Positions 46,105 to 58,199 of a stretch of 64,000 nucleotides of DNA are shown piece after piece; the stretch's first letter is position 1, and each line of letters begins with the position of its first letter. Both the position numbers and the translations under genes were made by a program. Source of the DNA: Mugil cephalus (lineage: Eukaryota; Chordata; Actinopteri; Mugiliformes; Mugilidae); the NCBI RefSeq assembly GCF_022458985.1, contig NC_061787.1, positions 2,884,001-2,948,000 on the forward strand. Direction: 5' to 3'. The notes under the pieces are model-generated. The model was not told the origin of the DNA. It did not search any database and saw nothing but the letters and a program-made list of their open reading frames with translations.

Positions 46105-49100
46105 TCCTGGACACATCAACACAACAACAACAGTCGTCTTCACATCAACTCAAACAAATGATCACAACAAGCTTCTGGCTCATCTGATTGGCTGACTGTT
46201 GTCTCTCTCTCTGTCTTTCTGTCCAATCCTGAAGCCTGTCTCCATTCTCCTCTCACAGCTTCACTGAGAAGCTGCAGGTTTACAGGAAACACTGGATCGT
46301 TGATACTAACTGTGCTTAGGACGATACTGATGAAAGCAGCATGGACTGACTGGAACCCTCTACTCACCTCAGAGTCTCCAGTTTATAGTCTGGACTCTCC
46401 ACAAGATCAAGAAGCTGCTTCACATCTGAATCCTTCAGGTTGTTGAGACTCAGGTCCAGATGTTTCAGATTGGAGGGGTTGGACTTCAGAGCTGAGACCA
46501 GAGAATCGCAGCTGATCTCTGACAACCTGCAGCTCCACAACCTGAATAAAGAATAAAAGATGGAGATTAAATCATGAATAATTCAGCCAGATGTGTTCAG
46601 GTGTTAAATCTGCAGCTCAACATCACTGTGTCCTAACAGCCTTTAAGCTTCATTGACGTTAACAACTAACAGTGGACATTTTATACAGTTTCTGCTACAA
46701 ACACTTGTTTTGAACTAAAGGACATTTACAGATTCATGGAGGAAAGTTGTGGATGAAGATGAATTAGATTCAGTTGGTGATTAAACATATCAGATCTACA
46801 ACAGTAACAGACAGTGAACTGACCTCAGAGTCTCCAGTCTACAGTCTGGACTCTCCAGAAAACCACACAGCTGCTTCACTCCTGAATCCTTCAGGTTATT
46901 GTCACTCAGGTCCAGGTGTTTCAGATGGGAGGGGTTGGACTTCAGAGCTGGGACCAGAGAATCACAGCTGATCTCTGACAAACTACAGCTCCACAACCTT
47001 AATAAATAATAAAATATGTAGATTAAATCAATAATTCAATCAGATGTGTTCAGGGTTTAAATGTGCAGCTCAACATTACTTATTCACCAGATAAATTTAT
47101 TACGTAAAATGGTTCTGAATCACTGCTTTAACAACTAACAGTGGATATTTTTTACAGTTTCTGCTACAAACTTGAACTAAATGACATTTACAGATTTATG
47201 GAGGAAAGTTGTGGATGAACATGAATTAGATTCAGTTGATGATTAATAGTACAAAAGTAACAGACAGTAAACTGACCTCAGAGTCTCCAGTCTACAGTCT
47301 GGACTCTCCAGAAAACCACACAGCTGCTTCACTTCTGAATCTTTCAGGTTGTTGTTACTCAGGTCCAGATGTTTCAGACGGGAGGGATTGGACTTCAGAG
47401 CTGAGACCAGAGAATCACAGCTGATCTCTGACAACCAGCAGTTCTCCAATCTGAGTAAATAAATAAAGATGTAGATTAAATCTCCTCAGACATGTCTGAG
47501 TGACTTTGTCCTTGTGTTATTGTGGATCTCCATCATGTCTTCTACAGACAGTAATATGTGACAGTGTGAGGTGTGTGAGCTCCTTCCAGCAGCTGTGGTT
47601 CAGAGAGAATGGACTGATACATGGATCACAGCAGGTTTGACTCCAAATGAAATGTGAGTGAATGATGATGAAACAGCAGGAAGCTCAGACACTAAACACA
47701 CCTCAAACACCTGCATCTGAACACATGATCTCATCTGTGTGTGTTGAGCAGGAATGAAGCATCAACATTATACAGTTATTGAAATGAGCTTGTCTTCAGT
47801 TTGAGGAACAGTAATGTTCTGGATGAAGATGAATTAGATTCAGTTGGTGTTTAAACATATCAGATCTACAACAGTAACAGACAGTGAACTGACCTCAGAG
47901 TCTCCAGTCTACAGTCTGGACTCTCCAGAAAACCACACAGCTGCTTCACTCCTGAATCCTCCAGGTTGTTGTCACTCAGGTCCAGATGTTTCAGGTGGGA
48001 GGGGTTGGACTTCAGAGCTGAGACCAGAGAATCACAGCTGATCTCTGACAAACTGCAGTTCTTTAGTCTGAATAAAGAATGAAAGATGTAGTAATCAGTG
48101 TCAGGACTGATGCAAGTTTTCTGTGAATGCTTTCAGGTCTAAGTGTTAATAATGTTTTTTCTTGCTTTCTAATCTATGTCTGTCATTTATCTGCTGTATC
48201 TTCTAACCAAGCTTCCATCTGATGACTATACTGCAACAGTAATATTGAGGCTACATGTGCTTTCTGCTGGGTTGAGAATTGGGCAACGGTTACTGGTAAG
48301 CTGCTGTTTGGAGAGACATACTCAAGTAGAAGATTGTTGGAGTCCATAGTGTTTGTACCAAACAGTTATGTTTCTATGTCAGATTTAGCTGTAAACAGAC
48401 TTGTTGAACTTGTATTTCTTGGCTAATGCTACCTGTTCATTGTTTGCTAGCATGTTTTATGCATACTTTACTGAGTGTGTTTCACTAAATGTATCTTTAA
48501 CCATCTTTAACTATCTGACTATAACCACTAAGATAAATGAGAGCAGAAATCCATGTATCACATACTGTTTATTTGATTGAGTGCTTCATTTCCTCTTTAA
48601 GCTTCACTGACTTTAACAACCAACAGTGGACATTTTCTACAGTTTCTGCTTCAAACACTCGTCTTGAACTAAAGGACATTTACAGATTAATGGAGGAAAG
48701 TTGTGGATGAAGATGAATTAGATTCAGTTGGTGATTAAACATATCAGATCTACAACAGTAACAGACAGTGAACTCACTCCAGAGTCTCCAGTCTACAGTC
48801 TGGACTCTCCAGAAAACCACACAGCTGCTTCATTCCTGAATCCTTCAGCTTGTTGTTACTCAGGTCCAGATGTTTCAGATGGGAGGGGTTGGACTTCAGA
48901 GCTGAGACCAGAGAATCACAGCTGATCTCTGACATCTTGCAGCTCTGCAATCTAAATAAATAATGAAAGAGTTTAGAAAGTTCCTCCTTGAAATCATGTG
49001 TTCAGAGTTGAAGAAGGTTCAGAATGAACACGTTTAAGATGTTTTGTTCCTTCACAGTGAAATCTTATAGATTCATGAAGATCCTCAGTGTAGATCAGTA

Positions 49101-52100
49101 GAATATCAGCCTGATGTCACCACAACTTTACCATCATATTCATGTCAGAACACAAATAAAACATGGAGTCTGACCTCAGAGTCTCCAGTTTATAGTCTGG
49201 ACTCTCCACAAGATCAAGAAGCTGCTTCACATCTGAATACTTCAGACTGTTTCCAGTCAGGTCCAGATGTTTCAGATGGGAGGGGTTGGACTTCAGAGCT
49301 GAGACCAGAGGATCACAGCTGATCTCTGAAACACTGGAGTCCTCCAGTCTGAATAAAGAATAAAAGATGTGATTTTACAAAGTTCCTGCTTGAAGTCACT
49401 CAGAGTTCCATCATGTGTTCAGAGGTAAAGGTTCAGAATGAACAAGTTCATATAATGTAAACTTCAAACATCTGAAGCCAACAGGAAGCAGCTTTAAACA
49501 GTCAAACAGAACAAGTGCAGAACTCTCATTGATATTAATCACAATATAGAGACATAGTGACTTCAGCTCTCAACTCTGACAGCTCCACCAGAGGCTCCAT
49601 CTCTACAAACTCATGTTGTGCAGATACATTTATTTCTGATTCCACTGAAGATTCTCAAGTTTCCAAAGAAAACAAACACATCAGGATGAATTCAAACAAA
49701 GTCTCATTTTGTGAACATTGATGGTGTTTGCTTTGAATATGTCACTATAATCATCACTAGACTCCACAGGCAGATATTGAACATTTATTAGTTCCAGTCT
49801 GATGTGGTGGAAATGATTTTAGTTCTGTTCTCAATGTCTGACAAACTTTAAGGTGGAAATAAAGAGTTTCAGAGTCAATCATCCAGGGGAGAATTTTTCT
49901 TCTTCTATGAAGCTTTGAAATGTGGAATTCAACATGGCTCTGCCACAGTCAACAGACTAAACCACAGAAGAAGAAATCAGACTTTACCATAAAGATCCTC
50001 AGTGTGGATCATTAGAATATCAGCCTGATGTCACCACAACTTTACCATCATATTCATGTCAGCACACAAATAAAACATGGAGTCTGACCTCAGAGTCTCC
50101 AGTTGATAGTCTGGACTCTCCACAAGATCAAGAATCTGTTTCACATCTGAATCCTTCAGGAAGTTTTCTCTAAGGTCCAGATATTTCAGATGGGAGGGGT
50201 TGGACTTCAGAGCTGAGACCAGAGAATCACAGCTGATCTCTGACAACCAGCAGCTCCTCAAACTGAACAAAGAATAAAAGAATAACGTTGATAAATTCAT
50301 GAATAATACAGTCAGATGTGTTCAGGGTTTAAATGTGCAGCTCAACATTACTGTGTCCTAACAGCCTTTAAGCTTCATTGACGTTAACAACTAACAGTGG
50401 ACACTTTTTACAGTTTCTGCAACAAACACTCGTCTTGAACTAAAGGACATATACAGATTTATGGAGGAAAGTTGTGGATGAAGATGAATTAGTACACCTA
50501 ACAGTAACAGACAGTGAACTGACCTCAGAGTCTCCAGTCTACAGTCTGGACTCTCCAGAAAACCACACAGCTGCTTCACTCCTGAATCCTTCAGGCTGTT
50601 GTTACTCAGGTCCAGATGTTTCAGATGGGAGGGGTTGGACTTCAGAGCTGAGACCAGAGAATCACAACTGATCTCTGACAAACTGCAGCTCTTCAAACTG
50701 AATGAAGAATAAAAGTGAGCTCCAATTAAATGTATGATGTGTTTTGTCCTGACTCAGAGCAGCAGCCTTCTATCAGTCTGACTCAACAACATCAGTAACA
50801 GTCTTTGACTGTGTATTTAGTTTTTATCATCAGCAGAGAAGTGAATGGACTGTTGCACTAAAGCAGCACATTTACCAGGACTTGTTTTACGACAGGAGGC
50901 CACTTATAGTTTGGGGAGTTTCAGTAATGTGTGAAATGTTCTGAGTAAAAGTTGATGATGGACAATTGTGAAAAATTAGAAGACTTGTTGTGAGTCAATG
51001 TTCTTCAGCTGTTCAGAAAAACAGAACATTTGAGAAAAAGTAGAATCTTTTTCTGATTAGAAAGACTGAACATTTAGCAACTGAAGAACATTTGACACAT
51101 CAGTCAATGATCTGAAGTGAATAAATAAAGAAAACCTCCAACAGCTCCAGTCAGTGAACTGACCTCAGAGTCTCCAGTCTACAGTTTGGACTCTCCAGTC
51201 CAGTAGACAGACGCTTCACTGCTGACTCCTTCAGGGTATTATCACTCATGTCCAGCTCTGTCAGATAGGAAGGGTTGGACTTCAGAGCTGAGACCACAAC
51301 TTCATAGTGAGTCTCTAAGAGTCCACGTCCAGTTAATCTGTGATTAGAAAATATATGTCATATGTCATATGTCATGAAATCAGATAATATCCATTCTAGA
51401 TCCAGACTGAATGAGTATGAAACAGAGTGAGGAGATCATCTGATGAACATCTGATTGATTGTGTCAATAATCAGGACTCACTGAGCCTTTCTGCAGTTCC
51501 TCACAGCTGGGATCAGTCTCTGTCGTCCCTCCTTTGATGCGTTGTACTGACTCAGGTCCAACTCATCCAGAACCTCCTCTGACATCTGCAGCATGTAGGC
51601 CAGAGCTGAGCAGTGAATCATGGAGAGTTCTTTCTCTGATCTGTTCTTTGACTTCAGAAACTCTTGGATCTCCTGATGAACTGAGAGGTCGTTCATCTCC
51701 ATCAGACAGTGGAAGATGTTGATGCTTCTGTCAGGAGACATTGTTAAAGTCCTCATCTCCTTCAGCCTGTTGATGGCTCTCTGGATGATTTCTGGACTGT
51801 TGTCTGTCTGACCCAGCAGACCTCCTAAGAGTCTGTGATTGGACTCCAGAGAGAGGCCATGAAGGAAGCGAATAAACAGGTCCAGATGACCATTTTTACT
51901 CTCCAGAGATTTATACATCGCTCCATACAAGAAGTCATCCAGAGACTTAGTGGAGTCTTGGTGGCCTTTCCTCAGGAAGTCCTTCAGAATCTCTGTCTTC
52001 TTGTTGGTGTAACAGTGGAACATGTAGACTGCAGCCAGAAATTCCTGAATGCTCAGATGAACAAAGCAGTAGACTGATTTCTGGAAGATCACGCTCTCTC

Positions 52101-55100
52101 TTTTCAAGATCTCTGTACAAACTCCTGAGTACACTGTGGCCTCTGTCACATCCAGACCACAGCGCTCCAGGTCTTCTTGGTAAAACATGATGTTTCCTTC
52201 CTCCAGATGTTCAAACGCCAGCCTCCCCAGCTTCAGAAGAACTTCCCTGTCAGTCTCCATCAGCTCCTGTGGACTCGTCTCATGTCCCTCATGGTACTTG
52301 TTCTTCTTCCTCTTTGTCTGAACCATCACAAAGTGTGAGTACATGTCAGTCAGGGTCTTGGGCAGCTCTCCTCTCTGCTCTGTAGTCAACATGTGCTCCA
52401 GAACTGTAGCAGTGATCCAACAGAAGACTGGGACTGCACACAGGATGTGGAGGCTCCTGGAGGTCTTGATGTGGGAGATGATTCTGCTGGACAGCGCTTC
52501 ATCACTGAACCTCCTCCTGAAGTACTCCTCCTTCTGGGCGTCAGTGAAGCCTCGTACTTCTGTTACCCTGTCAACACATGTAGGAGGGATCTGATTGGCT
52601 GCTGCAGGTCTGGAAGTGATCCAGACCAGAGCCAAGGGAAGCAGGTTCCCCTTGATGAGGTTTGTCAGCAGCACGTTGACTGATGCCTTCTGTGTGACAA
52701 CAGACACAACCTCACTGTTGTTGAAGTCCAGTGAAAGTCTGCTTTCATCCAGGCCATCAAAGATGAACAAAAGTTTCCAGACAGCCAGCTGCTCTGCTGT
52801 GACCTTCTGTAATGTTGGATGGAAAACATGGAGCAGCCTGAGAAGACTGTACCGCTCATCTTTGATCAAGTTCAGCTCCCTGAACGAAAGCACAATCACC
52901 ACACTGACATCTTGGTTTTCCAAACCCTCTGCCCAGTCCAAAGTGAACTTCTGCACTGAGAAGGTTTTCCCAACGCCAGCGACGCCGTAGGTCAGTACCA
53001 GTTTGATGTGTTTTTGTTGTTCAGCTAAGGCTTTAAAGATGTCGTGGAACCTGATTGGAGTGTCATGTAGGGCCTTCATCTTGGAAGCTGTCTCAAGCTG
53101 CTTCACCTCATGTTGGGTATTAACCTCTTCACTCTGTCTCTCTGTGATATAGAGCTCAGTGTAGATCCTGTTGAGGAGGGTTCCTCTTCCTCTTACATCA
53201 GTTCCTTCAGTCACATGTTCACATCTCCTCCTCAGGCTGATCTTATGTTCATCTAAAACCTCCTGCAGACCAACATCAGCTGGAAAGAAGAACAGATGTG
53301 AGACAGAAAGAAACAGTCATCCCTGTTTGAAGCCACAAAGAACAGAAAACTCATTTTAAGAGTTAGAATGTTTTAGAAGCATTAGAAATGCTTGTTGTTG
53401 TATCAGCCTCTGAGGGGTCGTGTCAGTGTTGACAGCAGCTTTTCTGCAACTCTTCATGTAACAGATCAGTGTGGTTGTTTCTTCCTCTCTGTAATATTTA
53501 AGAATATTTAAGTTTTGTTTTTGTTCAGTCTGTGTCTCATGATTTCCTGTTTTATTTTGAAAAGTAACTCTCCTCTCGTTTCAGGTCACTTGCCCTTCCC
53601 TGGCCTTGTGTGTCTCCAGTGTGTTGTGCCTGATTGCTAATTGTTTCCACCTGTTCCCCATTTGTATATATATATTGTCTGTGCCTTCGCTTGTCCTGTG
53701 CAACAGTGTTTTGTCTGTTCTGATAGGCAGTTACCCCAGCCTTTCATGCCCACGGTTTACTACAGCCTCAAGCTAAGGTAACTCGCCTGTTTATTTTCTT
53801 TGCACGTTGTCTTAGGAGATTTTGGGTTTCCCTTCGTTGAAGTGGATTTTCTTTGTAGAACTATCACTGTGAATTTTTGGATATTTTGGAATTTTTAGGT
53901 TTAGGGGAGGGGTTAGGTTTAGCACAAATGTACAGTCTTACTTGTTCTGGCTCTTTTTCCACACTGGGGACAGGAGGAGTGTCCTGATGAATTAGACTGG
54001 TCCCAGTGTGAGGTGATGCACTGTCTGCAGAACCAGTGTCCACAGGCGGTAGAGACTGGATCCTTCAGGACGTCCTGACACAAAGCACAACAGGACAGCT
54101 GCTCCTCTACAGAAACATGACTCCTCTTCCTTTCTCTGTCAACACATTTCTTCATCATTAAAATCATTTGCACATTGTTTATGAAAAATATCAACATTTG
54201 ACATCACTGTCCAGAAGCTCAGATGCACACAGAGAAGGGGAAGAGTTTGAATTGACTCTCCTGCTTTCAACAACACCAACAAACTGCTTTTTCTGTCTGT
54301 CTGATTAAACACTGAGTGATCTACCTGCTGTTTGCTGTTAATACAAACTCAACACTCCCTGCAGAGACTTCACAGTAAAAGCCTTCCTTTAAAGAGAGCT
54401 GATTCTGTCCTTCACTGTTTTAGCTTGAGTTAGTTCAGAACTGAGCTTAGAAGCTAAAACGTAAAAACAAGGTTATAACATTTAAAGAAATAACCCTTGT
54501 ATGGTATTCGGGTCAAATTGACCCGTTTCAGATTTTTACAAGAAGAAAAATGGTACAAGTATACATTTTTTCTACCTGAAACTCAATGGTCTTAGCTTAT
54601 TTTCTGTGACAAACATGTACAAAGAAACAAAAACAAAATAGCACACATGCTACTATACCCCACACATTTACATCCTTCATATGGTCTTCAGGTCATTTGA
54701 CCCGCATACACAGACAAACAGCAAACAGAGCAATTTTTAGAGCCACAATGTCTCTGAAGAGCTTCCATGTATTCAGATTTGACAACTGGGAATCAAGACC
54801 CGTTAGACGGTGGGGGGACAAGTTGGCAGCAATCCGCACGGTGTGGGACCAGTGGGTGAACCGGCTTCCCTGTCTTCATAACCCTGTGCCCAATGTAACT
54901 GGACGAACAGCTTGTGTGGTTTAGAGGCCACTGCCCTTTCAGGCAGTATATGCCCTCAAAACCAGCAAGGTATGGCATCAATATCTGGGCTGCCTGTGAT
55001 GCTGTTTCATCTAATGCATGGAACATGCAAATTTATACAGGGAAGCCAGTAGGAGGAGCTGCTGAAAGAAACCAGGGGACACGAGTGGTGCTAGATATGT

Positions 55101-57126
55101 CACAAGGCCTCAGTGACCACAACATTACCTGTGACAATTTGTTTCCATCGTACAGCCTAGGACGGGAGCTTCTCAAAAGCTGACAATGGTTGGAACAGTC
55201 CAGACAAATAGGACGGAGCTTCCACCTGAGGCTGTGAAGAAAAGGCCAGTCTATTCCTCCAACTTCATGTTCACAGCCAACACTGCCCTGGTATCTTACA
55301 TACCAAAAAAAGGAAAAAATGTGGTGCTCATGAGCACTCTACACAGGGATGGAGCGATAAGTAGTAGAGTGGACCGTAAGCCAGAGGTCATACTTGACTG
55401 CAATGCTTACCTTATGACAAAAAGAAGTAGTCACGCTTCCATTGTTAATTGTGTTCTAGTAGAGACTGATTGCAATCATTAAACATGTATGTTATCTCAA
55501 TTTTTTGAAATTGAGATAAAGACAATATATATGTTAATGGTTTATGAGGTAAAATTTGATATTAGAATTGTTTTTAACACACGAAACATGTCCTGGGTCA
55601 ATTTGACCCAAGGGATACCAGAGGGTCTTAAAAGTGAAGACCATAGGGTTAATAAACAAATACGATACAAAAATGACAGAAGTATGAGTGACAAGTATTC
55701 AACAGGTGCAACAGTCAACTGCAGTTTTTTGCAGCTTTTGTTTAAAAGAAGTGAACGATGTTAGGACAGTGAGTTCAAGGTTGTTTTGTAAAGTGTTCCA
55801 GTCACGTGCTGAAGCAAATGGAAGGAGCTGCATCCAAAGACAGTGTAGGTTTTGGAGACAATGAGTTTGAAAAGTTTATTGAACTTTAAATTTTTATTTA
55901 GTTTATTGAAGGAGTAAGAGTAGGAGAGGTGCAGAAGGGAGGAGAGGTAAAGAGGTGTTTTACCAAGTATGGCTTTATAAAGAAGCCAGTGAGAGAATCG
56001 TGTGGAGGGATGTCCAGTCTACCAGGTTACACAGGTCACAGTGGTGAGTTGTGAATGATGGCCTAGCTTGTTGGCATCACCAGTATGCAGCTGAGACACG
56101 GTGAAGCCACCAGCGAATGTTTTTATTCATGATTAAAGAAGCATGGGTTTCAAAGTTTGTTTTATTCTCAGCAGCTTCTGAATGGCCGAGTACAGTCAAC
56201 CGACCACAGCCTCTGCCACTACTGCAATTCTCCAACAAGACCAACCACTCCAACCCAGCTGTGGTTGACCTACGACCATTTGCTTAGCATTTTTTTCTTC
56301 ACACTTGTTTCTTTAACATCATTTATGTTTACGTGTCGGTTCCATGAAGCTGAATATGGATATGTTTTGGTACGACTATTGATCAGACAAAGATCACATT
56401 CCAACTATACTGGCTAGTTGCACAACACTGTCTATAGGAGGGTGCCTACTGCAGTTCAATCCATCCACTAGTAGCCCAGCTGTAAATCTTTACACACTTC
56501 AACATTAGGACAAATATATCTGAATATTGATGAGTGGGCATTCTGAAATTGAGGTTCTCAGGTGTTTTGCTACAGAAATACCATTAGTACTTTCTGGTTG
56601 TCAAACACACTTTCAGCAGAACATTTCTGCTTCATCCTAAAATCATCATCTTCCATCAGGTCAGTTTACAGTAGAAACAGTCTCTTACTTTGTGTCTGAG
56701 GGTCCAGGTTCTTCACTGAAGACTGGAGGTCTTTCTTTGGACTTGTCACTCTTCATGGACAGACAGCTGGATACTGTAGACTCTGCTCTCTGTCTGTGGT
56801 ACTGACCTCTGCAGAAACAAGTATGTAATAATATGACACATTACGATACGATAAGATTTAATACTCCAGGTTGGAAGTGAATACTCTGAAATTAAAACTG
56901 AGACTCTGCAGTCTTTAAGACCACCTTCAATTTATAGCTGTAGCTTGAATAAACTTTGGTGAACAGCTGGAATAACAAATACATTTCAATTAAACTCAAT
57001 CAACCACCGGGACAGAAAATATCCTGGAACTGACAGAAGTGATTAAAATGAGCCATGAACAAGTTAGTAGTAGTTCTCTTACTTTGTATCTGAGGGAAAC
57101 TTGACTCTGTCCTCCTCTTCCTCCAT
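46099..57126 (-). CDS. NLR gene 4: RING-FISNA-NACHT-LRR sensor (NLRC3-like), longest
   Basis: Intact NLR of 1241 residues by my splice model. Exons: 57083-57126 (ATG), 56689-56808, RING 53942-54135, FISNA-NACHT 51482-53279, LRR 51164-51337, 50524-50697, 50089-50262, 49175-49348, 48778-48951, 47894-48067, 47277-47450, 46824-46997, 46368-46541, TGA 46364-46366, AATAAA 46099-46104. RING ligands fall at about C71, C74, C86, H88, C91, C94, C110, C113; Walker A at about 218-225 and Walker B at about 289-298; eighteen LRRs follow from about residue 720. A dead piggyBac-like element sits in the intron before the RING exon without touching splice sites. The promoter at 58.1 kb has a one-mismatch ISRE. 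By family, a cytosolic immune receptor with unknown ligand. Confidence 0.87.
46368..51337 (-). CDS. Gene 4 LRR exon array (nine exons)
   Basis: Nine exons of exactly 174 nt, all symmetric. 51164-51337 is the NACHT-proximal type. 50089-50262, 49175-49348 and 46368-46541 are ESPDYQ/KLETLR types. The others are [14 protein letters not shown] types. Exon 48778-48951 has a rearranged donor (GA|GTGAGT instead of AG|GTCAGT), changing the junction codon Arg to Glu while improving the donor. Exon 46824-46997 uses an unusual TTATTAAG acceptor. Confidence 0.88.
48100..48600. other. Unplaced intron sequence in gene 4
   Basis: About 500 bp between LRR exons 48778-48951 and 47894-48067 with no counterpart in the paralogues. 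No coding or transposon signature recognised. Confidence 0.35.
51482..53279 (-). CDS. Gene 4 FISNA-NACHT exon
   Basis: A 1798-nt open exon, TTTCCAG acceptor, GTGAGT donor. FISNA ([14 protein letters not shown]), P-loop GVAGVGKT, Walker [12 protein letters not shown], then [17 protein letters not shown] and the terminal [13 protein letters not shown]. The sequence that gene 1 lost ([16 protein letters not shown]) is present here. Confidence 0.93.
53500..53930. mobile_element. LTR-like or other repeat between NACHT and RING exons of gene 4
   Basis: Not present in genes 1-3. It contains 'gtctcatgatttcctgttttattttg', a TATA-like 'gtatatatatattg' and a T-rich 3' part, resembling fish long-terminal-repeat fragments. 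The ends are unclear, so the class is tentative. Confidence 0.35.
53942..54135 (-). CDS. Gene 4 RING-finger exon
   Basis: A 194-nt exon with complete C3HC4 ligands ([17 protein letters not shown]). Differs from gene 1 at [13 protein letters not shown] and GKRART. Phase fits both neighbours. Confidence 0.88.
54494..55648 (+). mobile_element. Decayed piggyBac-like DNA transposon
   Basis: Ends begin CCC on both sides, with TTAA on the right (55649-55652) and ATAA, a one-base decay of TTAA, on the left. Subterminal palindromes GGGTCAAATTGACCC (54510-54524) and GGGTCAATTTGACCC (55595-55609). Inside, three frames (54748-54924, 54914-55183, 55186-55482) read as pieces of a piggyBac transposase: [62 protein letters not shown]. 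The N-terminus, part of the core and the C-terminus are missing and frames are broken, so it cannot move by itself. Confidence 0.85.
55660..56120. mobile_element. Interspersed repeat fragment (probable antisense LINE)
   Basis: 'gttgttttgtaaagtgttccagtcac...ctgaagcaaatggaaggag' and 'taaagaggtgttttaccaag' resemble a repeat common in fish genomes, in antisense direction. Borders the piggyBac element. Confidence 0.4.
56689..56808 (-). CDS. Gene 4 [10 protein letters not shown] exon
   Basis: A 120-nt symmetric exon: [20 protein letters not shown] with normal CTGCAG acceptor and GTAAGA donor. This is the only full copy in gene 4. Confidence 0.82.
57083..57126 (-). CDS. Gene 4 start exon, fused form
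   Basis: ATG at 57124-57126, encodes [15 protein letters not shown] with the last codon split at GTAAGA. The first half matches the start exons of genes 2 and 3; the end (PSDT and the GTAAG donor) matches the 3' end of a [10 protein letters not shown] exon. An internal deletion apparently fused two exons in frame. The exon's 5' UTR runs to a CTCTCAG acceptor at 57145. Confidence 0.75.
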
Positions 57127-57144
57127 CTTCTGACCTTCAGTCAG

Positions 57145-58060
57145 TCTGAGAGATAAACCAGAAACACTCAGTGAGTTTACATCAACTTCAGTTACAGTAC
57201 TCCAGGTTGGTCAAAGACTGATAGGAACTGTAGTCTTATTAAAGATTTTTCTGTGAAGTTAAAATAAGTACTTGTTTATATTAGAATAGCTATGGTCAGA
57301 AAAGCACAGGAACATGTTCAAGCTCTGACAAGTAAAAAATAACTGATAGACTTTTAGAACAGAGTCAGCTTCAGAAGCTGCATAGCATTACATAGCATAT
57401 TCGATAATTAAGCTTCAAACTGAACTAAAATGATTCTATGATGTGTATTAGTCATTTAGCTCAGCTTTAACAAAGTAACAAAATTCCAACAAACTAAAGA
57501 AGTAAAAGTTAGCGTTAGCATCAGACATGTCCTCTTTTTGTGACCAAAAAAAATTGTCAAACTCAAACATGTTTGCATGCACACCACTACACCTACACAC
57601 CAACTAACAGGGGGTGGGGCAACTGAAAGTGCTCTGAGTGTATGGTTGGCAGAGAGTCAGTGGCATTAATGAATAACAATGAGGTGTTGTTCAAAAATCA
57701 GTTTATAGTGCACGATGAGTTCAAAGTACATGTGGCTCTCCACCATTTCAACTACTTGACCAGCTATGTTTCCAAGTTATGGGCTTCATTTGTCTCCTAA
57801 TGACACAGTTAGCTAACTATAATATAACACAACAAAATATAATATGACACAATATAACATAACATAGCATAGCAGTGCATAACATAATATTACAGACACT
57901 CACCGACTGAGAACATGAAGTGATAAATAATAAAGTAATGAAAGCTGCAGAACGACAACTGATTAATCACTGCTTAATCACTGATTAATCACTGTTGAAG
58001 AAGAAGAAGAAGAAGAAGAAGAAGAAGAAGAAGAAGAAGAAGAAGAAGAAGATTAAAACT
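57145..58060. other. Gene 4 first intron
   Basis: AT-rich, no gene. It includes 'aacacaacaaaatataatatgacac' degenerate simple sequence near 57830-57890 and the (GAA)n tract. Confidence 0.55.
57996..58051. repeat. (GAA)n microsatellite
   Basis: About 18 GAA units, 10 bp from the gene 4 first-exon donor. Genes 2 and 3 have only 'aagaagaagaaaaa' there. Confidence 0.96.
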
Positions 58061-58150
58061 CACCGTGCTTCAGTCAGTTTCCCTCCTTTTGTTCTGAATC
58101 AAAATGAAGTGAACACTTTCACTTCGTCCCTTGATCACCTGGTCAGGTGA
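58057..58150 (-). promoter_or_regulatory. Gene 4 promoter and first-exon donor
   Basis: CGAAGTGAAAGT at 58115-58126 (minus strand), one mismatch from the ISRE-type motif of genes 2 and 3. Donor CACG|GTGAGTT at 58057-58063. E-box palindrome TCACCTGGTCAGGTGA at 58135-58150. Confidence 0.55.
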
Positions 58151-58199
58151 GCTCCACCCTGAACCTTTACTGGAAATCGTGTGGTGTGTGTGTCTATCT

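Noticed and set aside
55499..55527. Perfect hairpin TTATCTCAATTT...AAATTGAGATAA
   Set aside because: A short AT-rich palindrome inside the piggyBac relic; no evidence of a terminator or microRNA role.
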